NCBI GenBank assembly: GCA_007922225.1
Contig: ML679973.1
Location: 806,001-870,000, forward strand
Length of the DNA: 64,000 bases
DNA from: Emydura subglobosa
Taxonomy: Eukaryota > Chordata > Testudines > Chelidae
Direction: 5' to 3'
Made by a program: the position numbers and the translations under genes. This document shows positions 24,001 through 32,026 of this stretch, one piece after another. Positions within the stretch are counted from its first letter, which is position 1. Every line of letters begins with the position of its first letter. Under the pieces are notes generated by a model. That model was not told where the DNA came from and did no database searches. It saw nothing but the letters and a program-made list of their open reading frames with translations.

Positions 24001-25065
24001 CCAATGACAGCACTACAGTATATCTTCTCAGACCCTGACCGTGTAGCTGGAGGAGGCAGTAATGGCAGAGGATGAGAGAGGGAACATGACAGAGGAGGAG
24101 AAGAGGAGAATTATCCCTGGAAAAAGGTCCAGGCCTGGGACTGACCAAGCTAATTAAAGATCTAGGTGATGTATGAGGATGGCTTTCCTATGGCTGATCC
24201 TCCCCTTCTCCCTGTTTGGGGTAGGGAGTCAGGGGCACAGTGAGGGTGGGAAGGCCCAACTCCCACCTTGTCCATAAACAGGGAGTGGGAGAGGAGAGAG
24301 ATGTCCAAGCAAGTGCCTTAATTTTTTTCCACATGCCTCTCTAAATGTCTCCGAGAGCAAGACTGGCATCTTTATGGAAGGTAAAGCTCAGGGGCAGGGC
24401 TGGTCCGTGTCCTCAGGCCTGGGGGAGGGGCGGGGGGGAAGAGTCACAGGAAAAGAGGAACTTCTGGTGTCACCACAACAGCTTCTCCGGGCCACAGACT
24501 CCAACACCCCCTAACCCATGAACCCGGGTCAGCTGGGAGGGCACTGCCCTTCCCCCACCGCTATCTCCAGGCTGGGGAGCTGCCACGCGATCCCTTTCAT
24601 CTCCCACCCCCGCCACTAACCGCCCCCCCCCCCCAGCCTCGCCCCACAATCCCCTGCCCCCCACAGCCCCTACACCGGCCCTTCCTCCCGCCCCGCCTCT
24701 GCCGCCCCCAGCCCAGACTCCCGCCCAGAGGCGGCGCCCGGGATCTCGCTGGTTTCAGCCCCGCCGAGAGCCCTGGGAGGCGGCGGCGGCCATTTTGCCT
24801 AAGGGGAAACTCGAGCGCGGCCGCAGTCGCCCCCCCACCCGGCTGGGGACGGGCCGAGAGGCGGCCCCGCCAGCAGCCGCACAGGCAACCCCCGTGCGGG
24901 CCGCGCCTCGCCTCGCCTCGCCGGGCGGCTCTCACCTGCCAGCTGCCCGGCCAGCTGGGCCCGAGGCAGCACCTCCTGCACCACGTACTGCGCGGGGCCC
25001 CCGCCCCGGAGCAGATCGGCCGGGGACAGGGGCAGGTGAAACTCCCAGGGCAGCGACGGCGGCAT
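6..25065 (-). CDS. NCAPD2: Condensin complex subunit 1 (CAP-D2), 5' 19 coding exons; gene continues off the left edge
   Basis: HEAT-repeat, non-SMC subunit of condensin I, which compacts mitotic chromosomes. Coding exons in gene order: 24936-25065, 22910-22985, 21308-21366, 20671-20852, 16269-16408, 15267-15394, 15058-15181, 14839-14986, 12792-12989, 12481-12615, 11816-11900, 11263-11443, 10850-10977, 10301-10501, 8907-9081, 8514-8598, 7883-8016, 6454-6586, 6-90. All have AG/GT borders and phases agree, giving 842 codons, about 60% of the roughly 1,400-residue human protein. The start is the ATG at 25065, followed by WEFHLPLSPADLL, matching the family N-terminus. Diagnostic blocks include AHLNALKMNCYVL (exon 4), WEEERQPLIQLLTQLLQLDL (exon 5), FVRSRVLQLFTRIVQQK (exon 9), ELVKQEMLVQYLRDAYSFS (exon 14) and FGVPQALCGVRRMLPLVWSKE (family block, exon 15). 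Exon 12 has an acidic run (EGEEEEEE) longer than I recall in human. The C-terminal half is outside the window. Introns carry many repeats; the largest, intron 18, is 6.4 kb. Confidence 0.97.
1467..1795. mobile_element. Short element with terminal inverted repeats (MITE-like)
   Basis: The left end (from about 1467) reads GAAGGCTACTTACTTGTAAC. The right end (about 1752-1795), reverse-complemented, reads AAATTAAGGTTACTTACTTG. The two ends therefore form imperfect inverted repeats of about 25-35 bp around a core of about 300 bp. It lies in NCAPD2 intron 18. I recognise the ACTTACTTGTAA motif as common in sauropsid interspersed repeats but cannot assign a superfamily; a clear target-site duplication was not seen. 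Confidence 0.55.
3534..3882. mobile_element. hAT-type MITE with 8-bp target duplication and CpG-rich core
   Basis: Terminal inverted repeats CAGTGGTTCTCAACC (left, 3534) and GGCTGAGAACCGCTG (right, ending 3882) bound a 349-bp element. It is flanked by a perfect 8-bp duplication, CATTAGAG, at 3526-3533 and 3883-3890. An 8-bp duplication and CAG..CTG ends are hAT hallmarks. The core is dense in GCCGCC/CGGCGG and CpG, in sharp contrast to the AT-rich intron. Open frames across it (3487-3917) come from base composition, not from a gene. Confidence 0.9.
9300..9720. repeat. Old dispersed repeat, copy 1
   Basis: Intronic sequence in NCAPD2 with a diverged relative at about 13,265-13,560. Both contain TGATTATGAATGGAG, then a CCTGCAATTT block, then a GCAGCT(A/G)CTCAGCAG block in the same order and spacing. 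The family was not identified. Confidence 0.5.
13095..13190 (+). repeat. MIR-like tRNA-derived SINE fragment
   Basis: The order of 'gggatttgggaaacccaaattcaattccctgcttcaccacagagttcctgtgtgacc' style blocks matches the 5' half of a MIR/CORE-SINE: a B-box-like TTCAATTCC, then CCTGTGTGACC. It lies in NCAPD2 intron 8, which runs between exons 8 and 9. It is old and degraded. Confidence 0.5.
13265..13560. repeat. Old dispersed repeat, copy 2
   Basis: Diverged copy of the repeat at about 9,300-9,720, sharing TGATTATGAATGGAG, CCTGCAATTT and GCAGCTGCTCAGCAG in order. It sits immediately left of the hAT MITE at 13621. Confidence 0.5.
13621..13963. mobile_element. hAT-type MITE with 8-bp target duplication and CGG-rich core
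   Basis: Terminal inverted repeats CAGGGGTGGGGAACCT (13621) and AGGTTCCCCACCCCTG (ending 13963) bound a 343-bp element. A perfect 8-bp duplication, TGCTACAG, flanks it at 13613-13620 and 13964-13971. The core is packed with GCCGCC/CGGCGG and CpG. The family differs from the MITE at 3534 (different TIRs), yet the core composition is similar. It lies in NCAPD2 intron 8. Confidence 0.92.
16450..20333 (+). mobile_element. Degraded endogenous retrovirus, 5'-truncated, antisense in NCAPD2 intron 4
   Basis: Old proviral remnant. In plus orientation it shows a protease-like stretch (about 16,460-16,810, with an ILGTNVL motif), the start of reverse transcriptase (about 16,920-17,120) and an integrase region. 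The integrase N-terminal zinc-binding pattern (H..H..CxxC) and the first catalytic Asp lie in an open stretch at 17318-17668, ended by a stop. The second Asp and the Glu fall in short broken frames (about 17,700-17,810). The integrase C-terminal domain is open at 17953-18306. Short envelope-like fragments with stops follow (about 18,600-19,200). The 3' LTR is 19422-20333. No gag and no 5' LTR were seen, so the copy cannot be functional. The genus is uncertain; pol is of the type that makes 4-bp target duplications. Confidence 0.85.
19422..20333 (+). repeat. 3' LTR of the intronic endogenous retrovirus
   Basis: This 912-bp LTR starts CGTAGACCATGAAATTTCAG, where the first base has mutated from the expected TG, and ends GTTAACA. 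It is closely similar along its full length, in inverted orientation, to the solo LTR at 58624-59534. A few substitutions and indels separate the two. No matching target duplication was found at the left end of this provirus. Confidence 0.85.
22014..22140. repeat. Fragment of a 'GTCTGTACTT' type MITE
   Basis: The stretch beginning GGGCCTGTCTGTACTTTAAA and continuing through CATAGCTATGCCAGCAAGC resembles the sauropsid MITE seen more completely at about 39,602, 50,148 and 53,913 in this window. It is partial, and no target duplication was recognised. Confidence 0.45.
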
Positions 25066-26000
25066 CTCGGGGCCTGGCGCCGGCTGCCCGAGGCGAGCAG
25101 CGGCTTGGCGAGGCGAGGCGATGCGAGACGATGCGACCCGCCCCTCCCCCGCTCGCACGCGCCGGCTCCGGCTGGGTGCTTGTGGAGCCTCCCAACGGTC
25201 AAACCGTGCCGCCCTCAGGCCCGCACCACAAACACCCCGCTTCGGCCTATCAGCGCGCGCGCCCGAAGCGCCAGGCAGCCAATCAAAGCACAGAGCGCTT
25301 CCTTTCGCCTCAGCCAATCACCCACCTGCGAGCCAGCCCAGCCAGCCAATCCCCAGACCGGCCGGCTCGGCGCCCATTTAGTCCTCCCGCCTTCGAATCA
25401 CAACCGCCTCTTTGTTACCAACCGCCAATCAGAGGGCGGCTGGAACGCAGCCGCCAACCGGAGCCCACAGGCTCCTTCCCGCGGCTCAGAATCAGCAGAG
25501 CCCGGCCGCTGCTGCGCAGGCGCCGCTAGTGCGGGCTTCTTCCTGAGTCGGGCTTGGGCGGGGCCTCAGGGACTCTCCCGGATGGTGATAGCGTAAGGCC
25601 TCCGGGCGGGAACAGTAGCTAGGGAAGGTGAAACAGGCCGCGCGGGGGAGCGGTGCATGCTGGGAGGCCGCTCATTAAGATGGCTGGGCGGCCGCGGCCC
25701 GCCGGGTCTCGTGCAGTGCTCGAGGGTTGCCTATAGTGACCGCCCCTCCCCCCCCCCGGCCCGGCTGGTGCCGCGCGCGCATGTGACCGTGGCTCTGTCT
25801 TTGCAGGGCGGCGCCATGGGGACTCCGCTGCAGATGGCAGGATGGGGCCTCTGGAGCCGGGGCCTCCCTCTGATCCAGGCCGCGAGGAGCCTGCACTGTG
25901 GTGAGCGGGGCGGGCGGGCTGCACGGCCAGGCCCTCCCGCCCCAGACCGGGTATTGCCCTCTCCTCCCCCTCCCCTCCCCGCCAGGCAGAGGCGACCTGC
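24600..26000. promoter_or_regulatory. CpG-island bidirectional promoter of NCAPD2 and MRPL51
   Basis: A very G+C- and CpG-rich block separates the NCAPD2 start codon (25065, minus) from the MRPL51 start codon (25816, plus). Four CCAAT boxes lie on the plus strand at 25279-25283, 25314-25318, 25346-25350 and 25425-25429. The first three are 35 and 32 bp apart, the spacing typical of NF-Y sites in cell-cycle promoters. A TTCGAA (CHR-like) hexamer is at 25392-25397, next to CCCGCC. No TATA box was seen. Human NCAPD2 and MRPL51 are also divergent neighbours, so a shared promoter is the conserved state. Transcription start sites cannot be fixed from sequence. Long open frames here are artefacts of high G+C. 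Confidence 0.85.
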
Positions 26001-26505
26001 GGGGTCAGGCCCTTCCTCTGAGCATCTCCTTCCTCCGCTGTTTTCTCCATTTCCAGGGGTCTCCAGCTGGGTCCACGTGAGGGAGCCGCCTGAGCCCAAA
26101 GAGGTCGATCGCTGGACAGAGAAACGAGCCTTATTTGGGGTCTATGACAACATAGGGATTCTAGGTGAGGGACCACGGGGGGGTCTGAGGACCCCATGGC
26201 AGAAGGGACAGTGAACTCGAACCCAGGACCTTCCTGGAGCTAACCTCTCTGCCCCTTGTGGCTGTTTTCTTATTACTGCCTCTGTTTCCCCCACCCCTTC
26301 CTCCTCAGGAGACTTCCAGGTTCACCCCAAGAACTTGATCAGAGGACCCCGATGGCTGCGAGGCTGGCGGGGGAATGAGCTGCAGAGATGCATCCGCAAG
26401 AGGAAAATTGTCGGTGCACAAATGTTTGACCAAGATTACAAGAACCTCAACAAAAGGATCCGTTTCCTGTACAAACGCTTCAACCGCACTGGCAAGCACC
26501 GCTAG
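25816..26505 (+). CDS. MRPL51: Mitochondrial large ribosomal subunit protein mL51
   Basis: Subunit of the mitochondrial 39S ribosomal particle; encoded in the nucleus and imported. Coding exons are 25816-25900, 26057-26164 and 26309-26505, all with GT-AG borders, giving 129 residues against 128 in human. The acceptor TTTGCAG at 25800-25806 shows that a non-coding exon lies upstream, probably in 25,580-25,740; its donor is ambiguous. The N-terminus (about residues 1-30) is Arg/Leu-rich and lacks acidic residues, as expected of a mitochondrial presequence. Diagnostic family blocks are [47 protein letters not shown] and [19 protein letters not shown]. The start is the first ATG of the exon, 9 bases after the acceptor; a second in-frame ATG six codons later is possible. 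It is divergent from NCAPD2 and codirectional with VAMP1, as in human. Confidence 0.97.
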
Positions 26506-26614
26506 GCACTGACCTGTGAGAGCTAGCCATCTGCATCCTGGAGGGATTGGCATCCTGAGGGGAACAGGCTGAGCACTTAGAATTGTGCACGGGATGAGGG
26601 CATTGTAAAATCAT

Positions 26615-26620
26615 AATAAA
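26615..26620 (+). terminator. Poly(A) signal AATAAA of MRPL51
   Basis: AATAAA lies 110 bases after the MRPL51 stop codon. This gives a short 3' UTR, as usual for mitoribosomal protein genes. Confidence 0.8.
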
Positions 26621-26639
26621 CTGAATTTCTCTTCTACAA

Positions 26640-29380
26640 CCACCTTCTCTCTCTGATCCTGCTTGTTCAGTCCTGGGCTCCCTTTGCACACGTTTGCTGA
26701 TTCTTCTTCCTTCAACACCACCTTTAAACATCTCTTCTTACTGCTTCCCTTAGTTCAGCTCTCCATCTTCTCTGTATTGATCTGTTGCAGCCCCCTCCCT
26801 GTAGTATCTGGTTTCCAGATTCCAGCGTCACAGTTTTTCACACCAACCTTAATATTGAAATGACAAAGAATATTAAATATTTTAAATTTCAAGCACTCTG
26901 ACAACCTTAATTCCATTTTATAACTCTCCCAGAGAGTTACAAATCAATGGAGAAGAAGAATACAAAATAGATTTCCCCATCTACTACAGCTGACTCTTCA
27001 GTGATCTATTTGGCCTTCAAAACCCTCCAATGAATTGTGACTTGAGTAATTCTGAAGTTGCCTTAACAGCCTAGAATTGAAGTTGCATTGAAATATGTCT
27101 TTAAAGGATGATTAATACTTCTAAGTCATGCTAGTGCCTGTGTTTAATCTCTATATTTAATATATTCCCTGAGCAGGTGAATTTTCTTAGCCAAAATGTA
27201 ATTTAAGCAGATGAAATTTAGAGAAACCCGTTTTTGAAATTTTCCCTTAAGTTAGATTGTCATCAGGTTCTTTTATAGGGACAGCCCTACGGGATCAGAG
27301 CTGAGGTCTAGTGTCCTGTCTCTTAGAGGGTCTAGTACCAGATCCTTCAGATGCATCTGTAAGACACCTACAGTAGGCAGATCTGTGGTACTCTGCCCCC
27401 ATTAGGTCACATCCTGATCTATCTCACTTAGAGGTGGGCTGAAACCAAGCGTAAGGTTTAATAGCCCTTCCAACATTTTTATTAATTATAGCTAAATCTA
27501 TTCAGTACCTCTTTGAATGTTGCTAAATTCCCAACCCCACTCTACCCAGCTCTGTCCTTTGGTGCATCATCTAGCAGCTCTGTGGGAAGTTACATGGGGA
27601 AGTGAGAGACAAGGTAGGTGAGGTAATTTCTTCACCTACCTTTTTGTTCCAATATCCTGGGATTGACAGGGTTATAACAACACTACATACAATAAGGGGA
27701 TGTGAGGCAGACTCAGGGTGGGAGAAGAAAAAGGGTTGTGAATGGGGTCTTGGTCTGATGGATACCAGTACTTCTGTAATGAAGCATCAGCAGTTCACTG
27801 GCTTCTCTGAAATTTCCCATAGGGAGCTCTTGATTTCCCAAGGCCTCAGTATAGACACATGTTCCACTTCCTCCTGAAGCTGAATGAGAGGTTCTGTGGT
27901 GTCTCAGCAGAAGCAATGTTGCATTGCCACATTGCGTCAAGAGTAACGGAGCTGTAACATTTCCCTCCTCCTCCAGGTGGTGGGGACAGCAGTCGTGACT
28001 GGGGAGTTGAAACTGGAGTAGCAGTGCTCCCTTGGACGGAAGAAGCTTTAGTTGGTGTGCTCACAGAAGCCAGTAGTTTCCATTCTGATCCAGTGGGAGG
28101 CAGGAGTTGAAAGCTTTTGCTGCTTGGGTTGTGCCCCAGCAAAGAACACTGCTGAGCTCTTTGCAGAGGGACAGAATGGAGGAATTCTGGACCCTAGGAG
28201 GCTCAGCAATAGGTCTCTAGTCTCCTAAAGCCTGGCTTTGCTTTTCCCCTTCCCATTCTATCAGTTTCTCATACCTTGTTGCCCAAACTCATTTTATTAG
28301 CAGTTCATATTGTTCTAATAAAGGATGGTGTGTTTATGGGTCAAGCTATGAATGTGCTACATATGCTCTTAACCTGTGCCTGTGGAGTATAGAAAGAACC
28401 ATTGCACCTTAGTCCATTATACCCTTATCTCCTTTTCTTTTGATGGGATGGGGTGGATTAAATGTTCCTCCGCTCCGATTTAGTCTTGAGACTCTTTGGA
28501 GAGGTGATGGTAAAAAACCTAGGCTACATCCACACTAGTCTTTGGTGTTCTCTGCTGCTGCAGTGGCACTGGGATCTTTTTCCAGTTGTGATAGCTGATC
28601 GTTAGGGACTGAGTCGGCTGGCTTCATCACCTACAAGAGTCCTTCGGGGGCTTATTCATGTGGATCTGTCATCTGAAGGCATTCTAGTTAAGGCTGCAGC
28701 TTGATTTCCACTTTGGTGAGACCTGAGCCCAGTAAGCACACCCATACATTGAATGTTAGTGAAATTAAGTGTCAGTGAATCTTTTAAAGGGAATGGGCAG
28801 GAGGTGTGTCCTTTAAAGACAGCTTTCAGTTCTGTGACGCAGCGCACTGTCTTCTGATCCCCCCCCCCCCCATCTCCACAACAAGTGAAATGTGTTAGTG
28901 GTAGGTGGCACTGCAGCAGTATGGCAAGAAGAATAGTTGATCTCCTAGAGCAGGAGAGGCAAACGAATCGACACACTGGAGTTCTGCACGAGCACCCTTG
29001 GCGAATGCAGGGGAGGGCACTGATGTGTGGCTAGTGTCACTGGTGGTTGTGGAGCCTGGTGATGTCAAGAGGGGGGAGTGGCAGACAGTCCTTTGGGAGC
29101 TGAACCCCCTGTGGTGACGTTGGTGCACCAGGCCAGGGTGATTCTTTTTTGCAGCCTGATGCGATCGCTCCCTGCGACGCCGCCTTGCTGCGGCTGGATC
29201 CCACAATCAGAAGGGGGCTGAGGGAGCGCCAAGGAACGATTGGCCGGCGCTGGGGTGAAGCGGGCCGGCTGTGCGTGGGAAGCGGACGGCACCCGGGCTG
29301 CCTGGGAGTGACGGACGGGGGAGGAGGGCCGCGGTACTTGTGGGCAGACAGGAGGGGGCGTGGCCGTGTGCTCCGGCGGC
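26640..29380. other. MRPL51-VAMP1 intergenic region
   Basis: No coding exon or RNA gene was recognised. A fragment around 28,515-28,620 (beginning CTAGGCTACATCCACACTAG) resembles a MITE end, and there is a poly-C run at 28,859-28,870. The right end (29,150-29,380) rises in G+C towards the VAMP1 promoter. Confidence 0.6.
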
Positions 29381-29540
29381 GTTGATTGGCCGGGGGAGGG
29401 GCGTGGCCGGGGAGGGCGTGGTCCAATGTCACTCGACAATAAAAGGGGAGGCGCCTGCGACAGTCACAGTCCGGCGGCGGTGCAGTTCGAGTGTCGGGGG
29501 CGGTGCGCGAAGCTCCGAGTCTGCTGCGTCCTTCGCGGCC
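29380..29540 (+). promoter_or_regulatory. VAMP1 core promoter and 5' UTR
   Basis: A G+C-rich block upstream of the VAMP1 start contains a CCAAT box (GGTCCAATGTC, about 29420-29430) and a TATA-like CAATAAAAGG at 29437-29446, about 95 bases before the ATG. Transcription would start near 29,470, leaving a 5' UTR of about 70 bases. This is inference from spacing. Confidence 0.55.
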
Positions 29541-32026
29541 ATGTGAGTAGCGGGGCCGGGCACTGCCCCGAGCTGTGCTGCAGCCCGCAGGACGCGTCCG
29601 CCCTCCCTCGGGACGAGGGGCAGCCCGCCGCGCTCCCCGCAGCCCCGGGGCTGGGACCGACCCCCGCCTTCGTGCGGGTCTCCGCTGGCACCAAATGCAA
29701 CCTCCCCCTGGCGCCCGTCAGCTTCTGCAGCCAGACCCGCCCCCTTCCTCCCTCCCTCCGCCGAGTCCCCCCTGCCAGCGCCAGCCTGCCCCGCTTCCCC
29801 TGGCGCCCGCTCCTGCCCCTGCAGTCCCCAGCCGAGGGCTCCGGCGCGGGGGTCTGAGCAGAGCGGGGCCGTCACACGCGCCTGCTCACACCTCCCAGGA
29901 TCGTCGCTTTTTTTGCAACTGCATCACACTTGTTGGCTCCTCTTCAACCTGTGACTCAGCCGAACTCCTGGGTTCCCTGCAGCAGCAGCAGCAGCAGTAC
30001 TACCACCACCACCCAGCCGGTCCCATCCCGTCTGGGCGCTGGGCACCAAGTGTGGGACTTTGCACTCGCCTTTAGGGAATTTCGTCTTGTTGCATTCAAG
30101 CCAATTCTCTAATTTGTCATGGTCGCTGTCCATTTTAATCCCGTCCTCCACGGTGTTTGCCGCTCCGCCTATCTTGGTGTCCTGAGTACGTTTGATAAAC
30201 AAACATACTTTCCATGCCACGATCCAAATTGTTAATGGAAATATTAAATCGTTCTGGACCCAGGATTGACCCCACTACATACCTGTTCCTTGTTCGGTAT
30301 ACTGTCATGAGATCATGTATCGTTTCTCGCGCTTTCTCCTGGCTTTTCAATTTGGGACTTGACTCCTGATTTCTGCCTTTCTCTTAAATCTGAGGTTCAT
30401 GGTTGCACCCATATTACTCTGTTTCCTCTGTTGGGTGTGTCTTCTCAGGTCTGATCCAGCTCAGCAACCTGCTCCTAGAGCCCCAGAAGGAGGTGCTCTT
30501 GGTGGGGATCCCCCTGGACCTCCCCCCTACACAGGTAGTAACCTTCGGACGCAGCACTCCCAGGCCCAGATAGATGAGGTAAGTCAGTGTCTCATGAGCT
30601 TGGTCCCTCTTTCTTATCGATAATTTGTATTCTCATGCTGCGTAGGACTAGTGTGATGGACTAGAACTCTCTTCTTGCTTTTGTGCCTCCCTCTGGGCCA
30701 CTGTAACACATGCTGCTTTTCCTCTCTTACAGGTGGTAGACATAATGCGTGTGAACGTAGACAAAGTGCTGGATCGAGACATCAAGCTGGGGGAGATGGA
30801 CAGCAAGGCAAAGGAACTTGAGATTGATGCCTCCGTGTTTAAAACTAGTGCAGGAAAGCTGAAGAGGAAGTACTGGTGGAAGAACTGTAAGGTGAGCCCT
30901 GCCAACCCTCTCATGTCTCTTCCAATCAGGCCAGATCTATTTCCTGTCTCCCTGGGCTGTATCGGAGTGAAATGGAGGTTTATAAGACAGTTGCACTTTG
31001 TACACTTGGGGCAGCTTCCTGTATAAACCACAGCTCTAAGCTTCCTTGAAAGGCAAGGTGCACTGGAAGGAGAGTGGCCTGGATCTCTTCATTCCCTCCC
31101 TGAGGGGTGTGGAGTGCAGCCTTCCTCTGGATCCCTGCTTCTTCCCACTGCTCTGCATGAGGGGCCTAGGGGACTGATGGTAGGGAGTGGGGGAGGATTA
31201 GAGATTGGAATCGACTAGGTCAGCGTTGCACCCATGACCTAGGATTTGAGGAAAACGTGCTGTGCTGCTAATTAGGACTTGCTGCTCCCCTTGCTTTAGA
31301 GACTCCTGATGCAGCTTGGACCTTTGTCTTCTGACTGTAAAAGCAGGTTTGTGATACTGGGGGCTGGAAAGAGGAAATGCTACTTTGCACCAAGGGATGC
31401 GGTAGGGAATACTGAAACTTGGAGCTGTTCTGTCTCTGTCCTGTGGATGAGATTCCCCACCTGCCTTGGGAGACTCCACCCCATGACAACTCCTTCTGAC
31501 CCTATTAACCCTTCACAATCTTTCTCCCCAGATGATGATCGTGCTGGGAGTGGTCGGTGCCATTGTGATGGTGGCAATTGTACGTAAGTACCATATGGCA
31601 TCTGACTAGAGGGTCTGGGAGTAACTTGTCTGCTCAAATGGTAGCTTCGGCCTGCTGGCTAAGGGACAAAGGAATACAGGAACCCCCACCACTTCCAGGA
31701 AAAAGTTATCTTCCAAATGCTTGGTGACGGATTGAGCATCTGGGAGGCTCCAGAGAGAAAAATGGGATGTTCTAAATAGCATATAAAGGACCCAGTCTGG
31801 GAGCTCCCTTTCTTTGGGGGAAATGGTGCCTTCCCTCTATTGGGAGAAGGGCTTCTGTCCCAGGTGTGACAGGCATGGCAGTGGGAGGGTTGGGAAGTCC
31901 CTTCCCTGGTTGGGGGTTTGGAGGCCTCAGTTGCTGACTGTGGGAACCTCAGTGTAACTTGCCCTCTTGTTCTCTCCTTTCTCTTTTCCTTCTGTTGCGT
32001 TGTCTCCAGTTTACTTTTGTACTTGA
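29541..32026 (+). CDS. VAMP1: Vesicle-associated membrane protein 1 (synaptobrevin-1), divergent SNARE motif
   Basis: R-SNARE of synaptic and secretory vesicles; pairs with syntaxin and SNAP-25 to drive fusion. Coding exons are 29541-29542 (AT of the start codon), 30449-30578, 30733-30891, 31532-31583 and 32010-32026, giving 119 residues (human 118). Layout: a Pro/Gly-rich N-terminus (1-31), a SNARE motif (about 32-90), the juxtamembrane [12 protein letters not shown], then a tail anchor starting [17 protein letters not shown] and ending LYFCT, as in isoform VAMP1A. The zero-layer Arg is kept (LDRD). Surface residues of the C-terminal SNARE half differ widely from the usual vertebrate sequence ([20 protein letters not shown]), and the -7 layer position is Thr instead of Leu. 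Position and exon structure support VAMP1 over VAMP2 or VAMP3. Reading through the exon 4 donor gives an alternative basic tail. The start codon is split across intron 1, as in the family. Confidence 0.95.
29543..30448 (+). other. VAMP1 intron 1, with a CAG trinucleotide run
   Basis: The donor GTGAGT (29543) splits the start codon; the acceptor is TCTTCTCAG (ending 30448). A pure GCA/CAG run of six to seven units at about 29,978-29,997 is followed by an ACC/CAC run (TACTACCACCACCACC). No other gene was seen in the intron. Confidence 0.8.

Noticed and set aside
91..24935. Intronic scaRNA U85 (SCARNA10), which human NCAPD2 hosts
   Set aside because: I looked for a U5-loop guide next to a D box and for paired C/D and H/ACA boxes on the minus strand and found no convincing candidate; it may lie in introns beyond the left edge.
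25392..25397. TTCGAA as a cell-cycle homology region for NCAPD2
   Set aside because: It lies upstream of three CCAAT boxes relative to NCAPD2, the reverse of the usual CCAAT-then-CHR order, so it was not annotated as functional.
24597..25596. Long open frames on both strands (up to 244 codons) across the NCAPD2/MRPL51 promoter
   Set aside because: They arise from very high G+C and few stop codons in a CpG island; only the exon 1 part starting at 25065 matches a protein.
25619..26214. Frames of 185 and 192 codons over MRPL51 exons
   Set aside because: They read through introns or on the opposite strand; the spliced MRPL51 frame explains the coding signal.
29037..29875. Frames of 124-165 codons around the VAMP1 start
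   Set aside because: G+C-rich promoter and first intron; no domain, and inconsistent with VAMP1 splicing.
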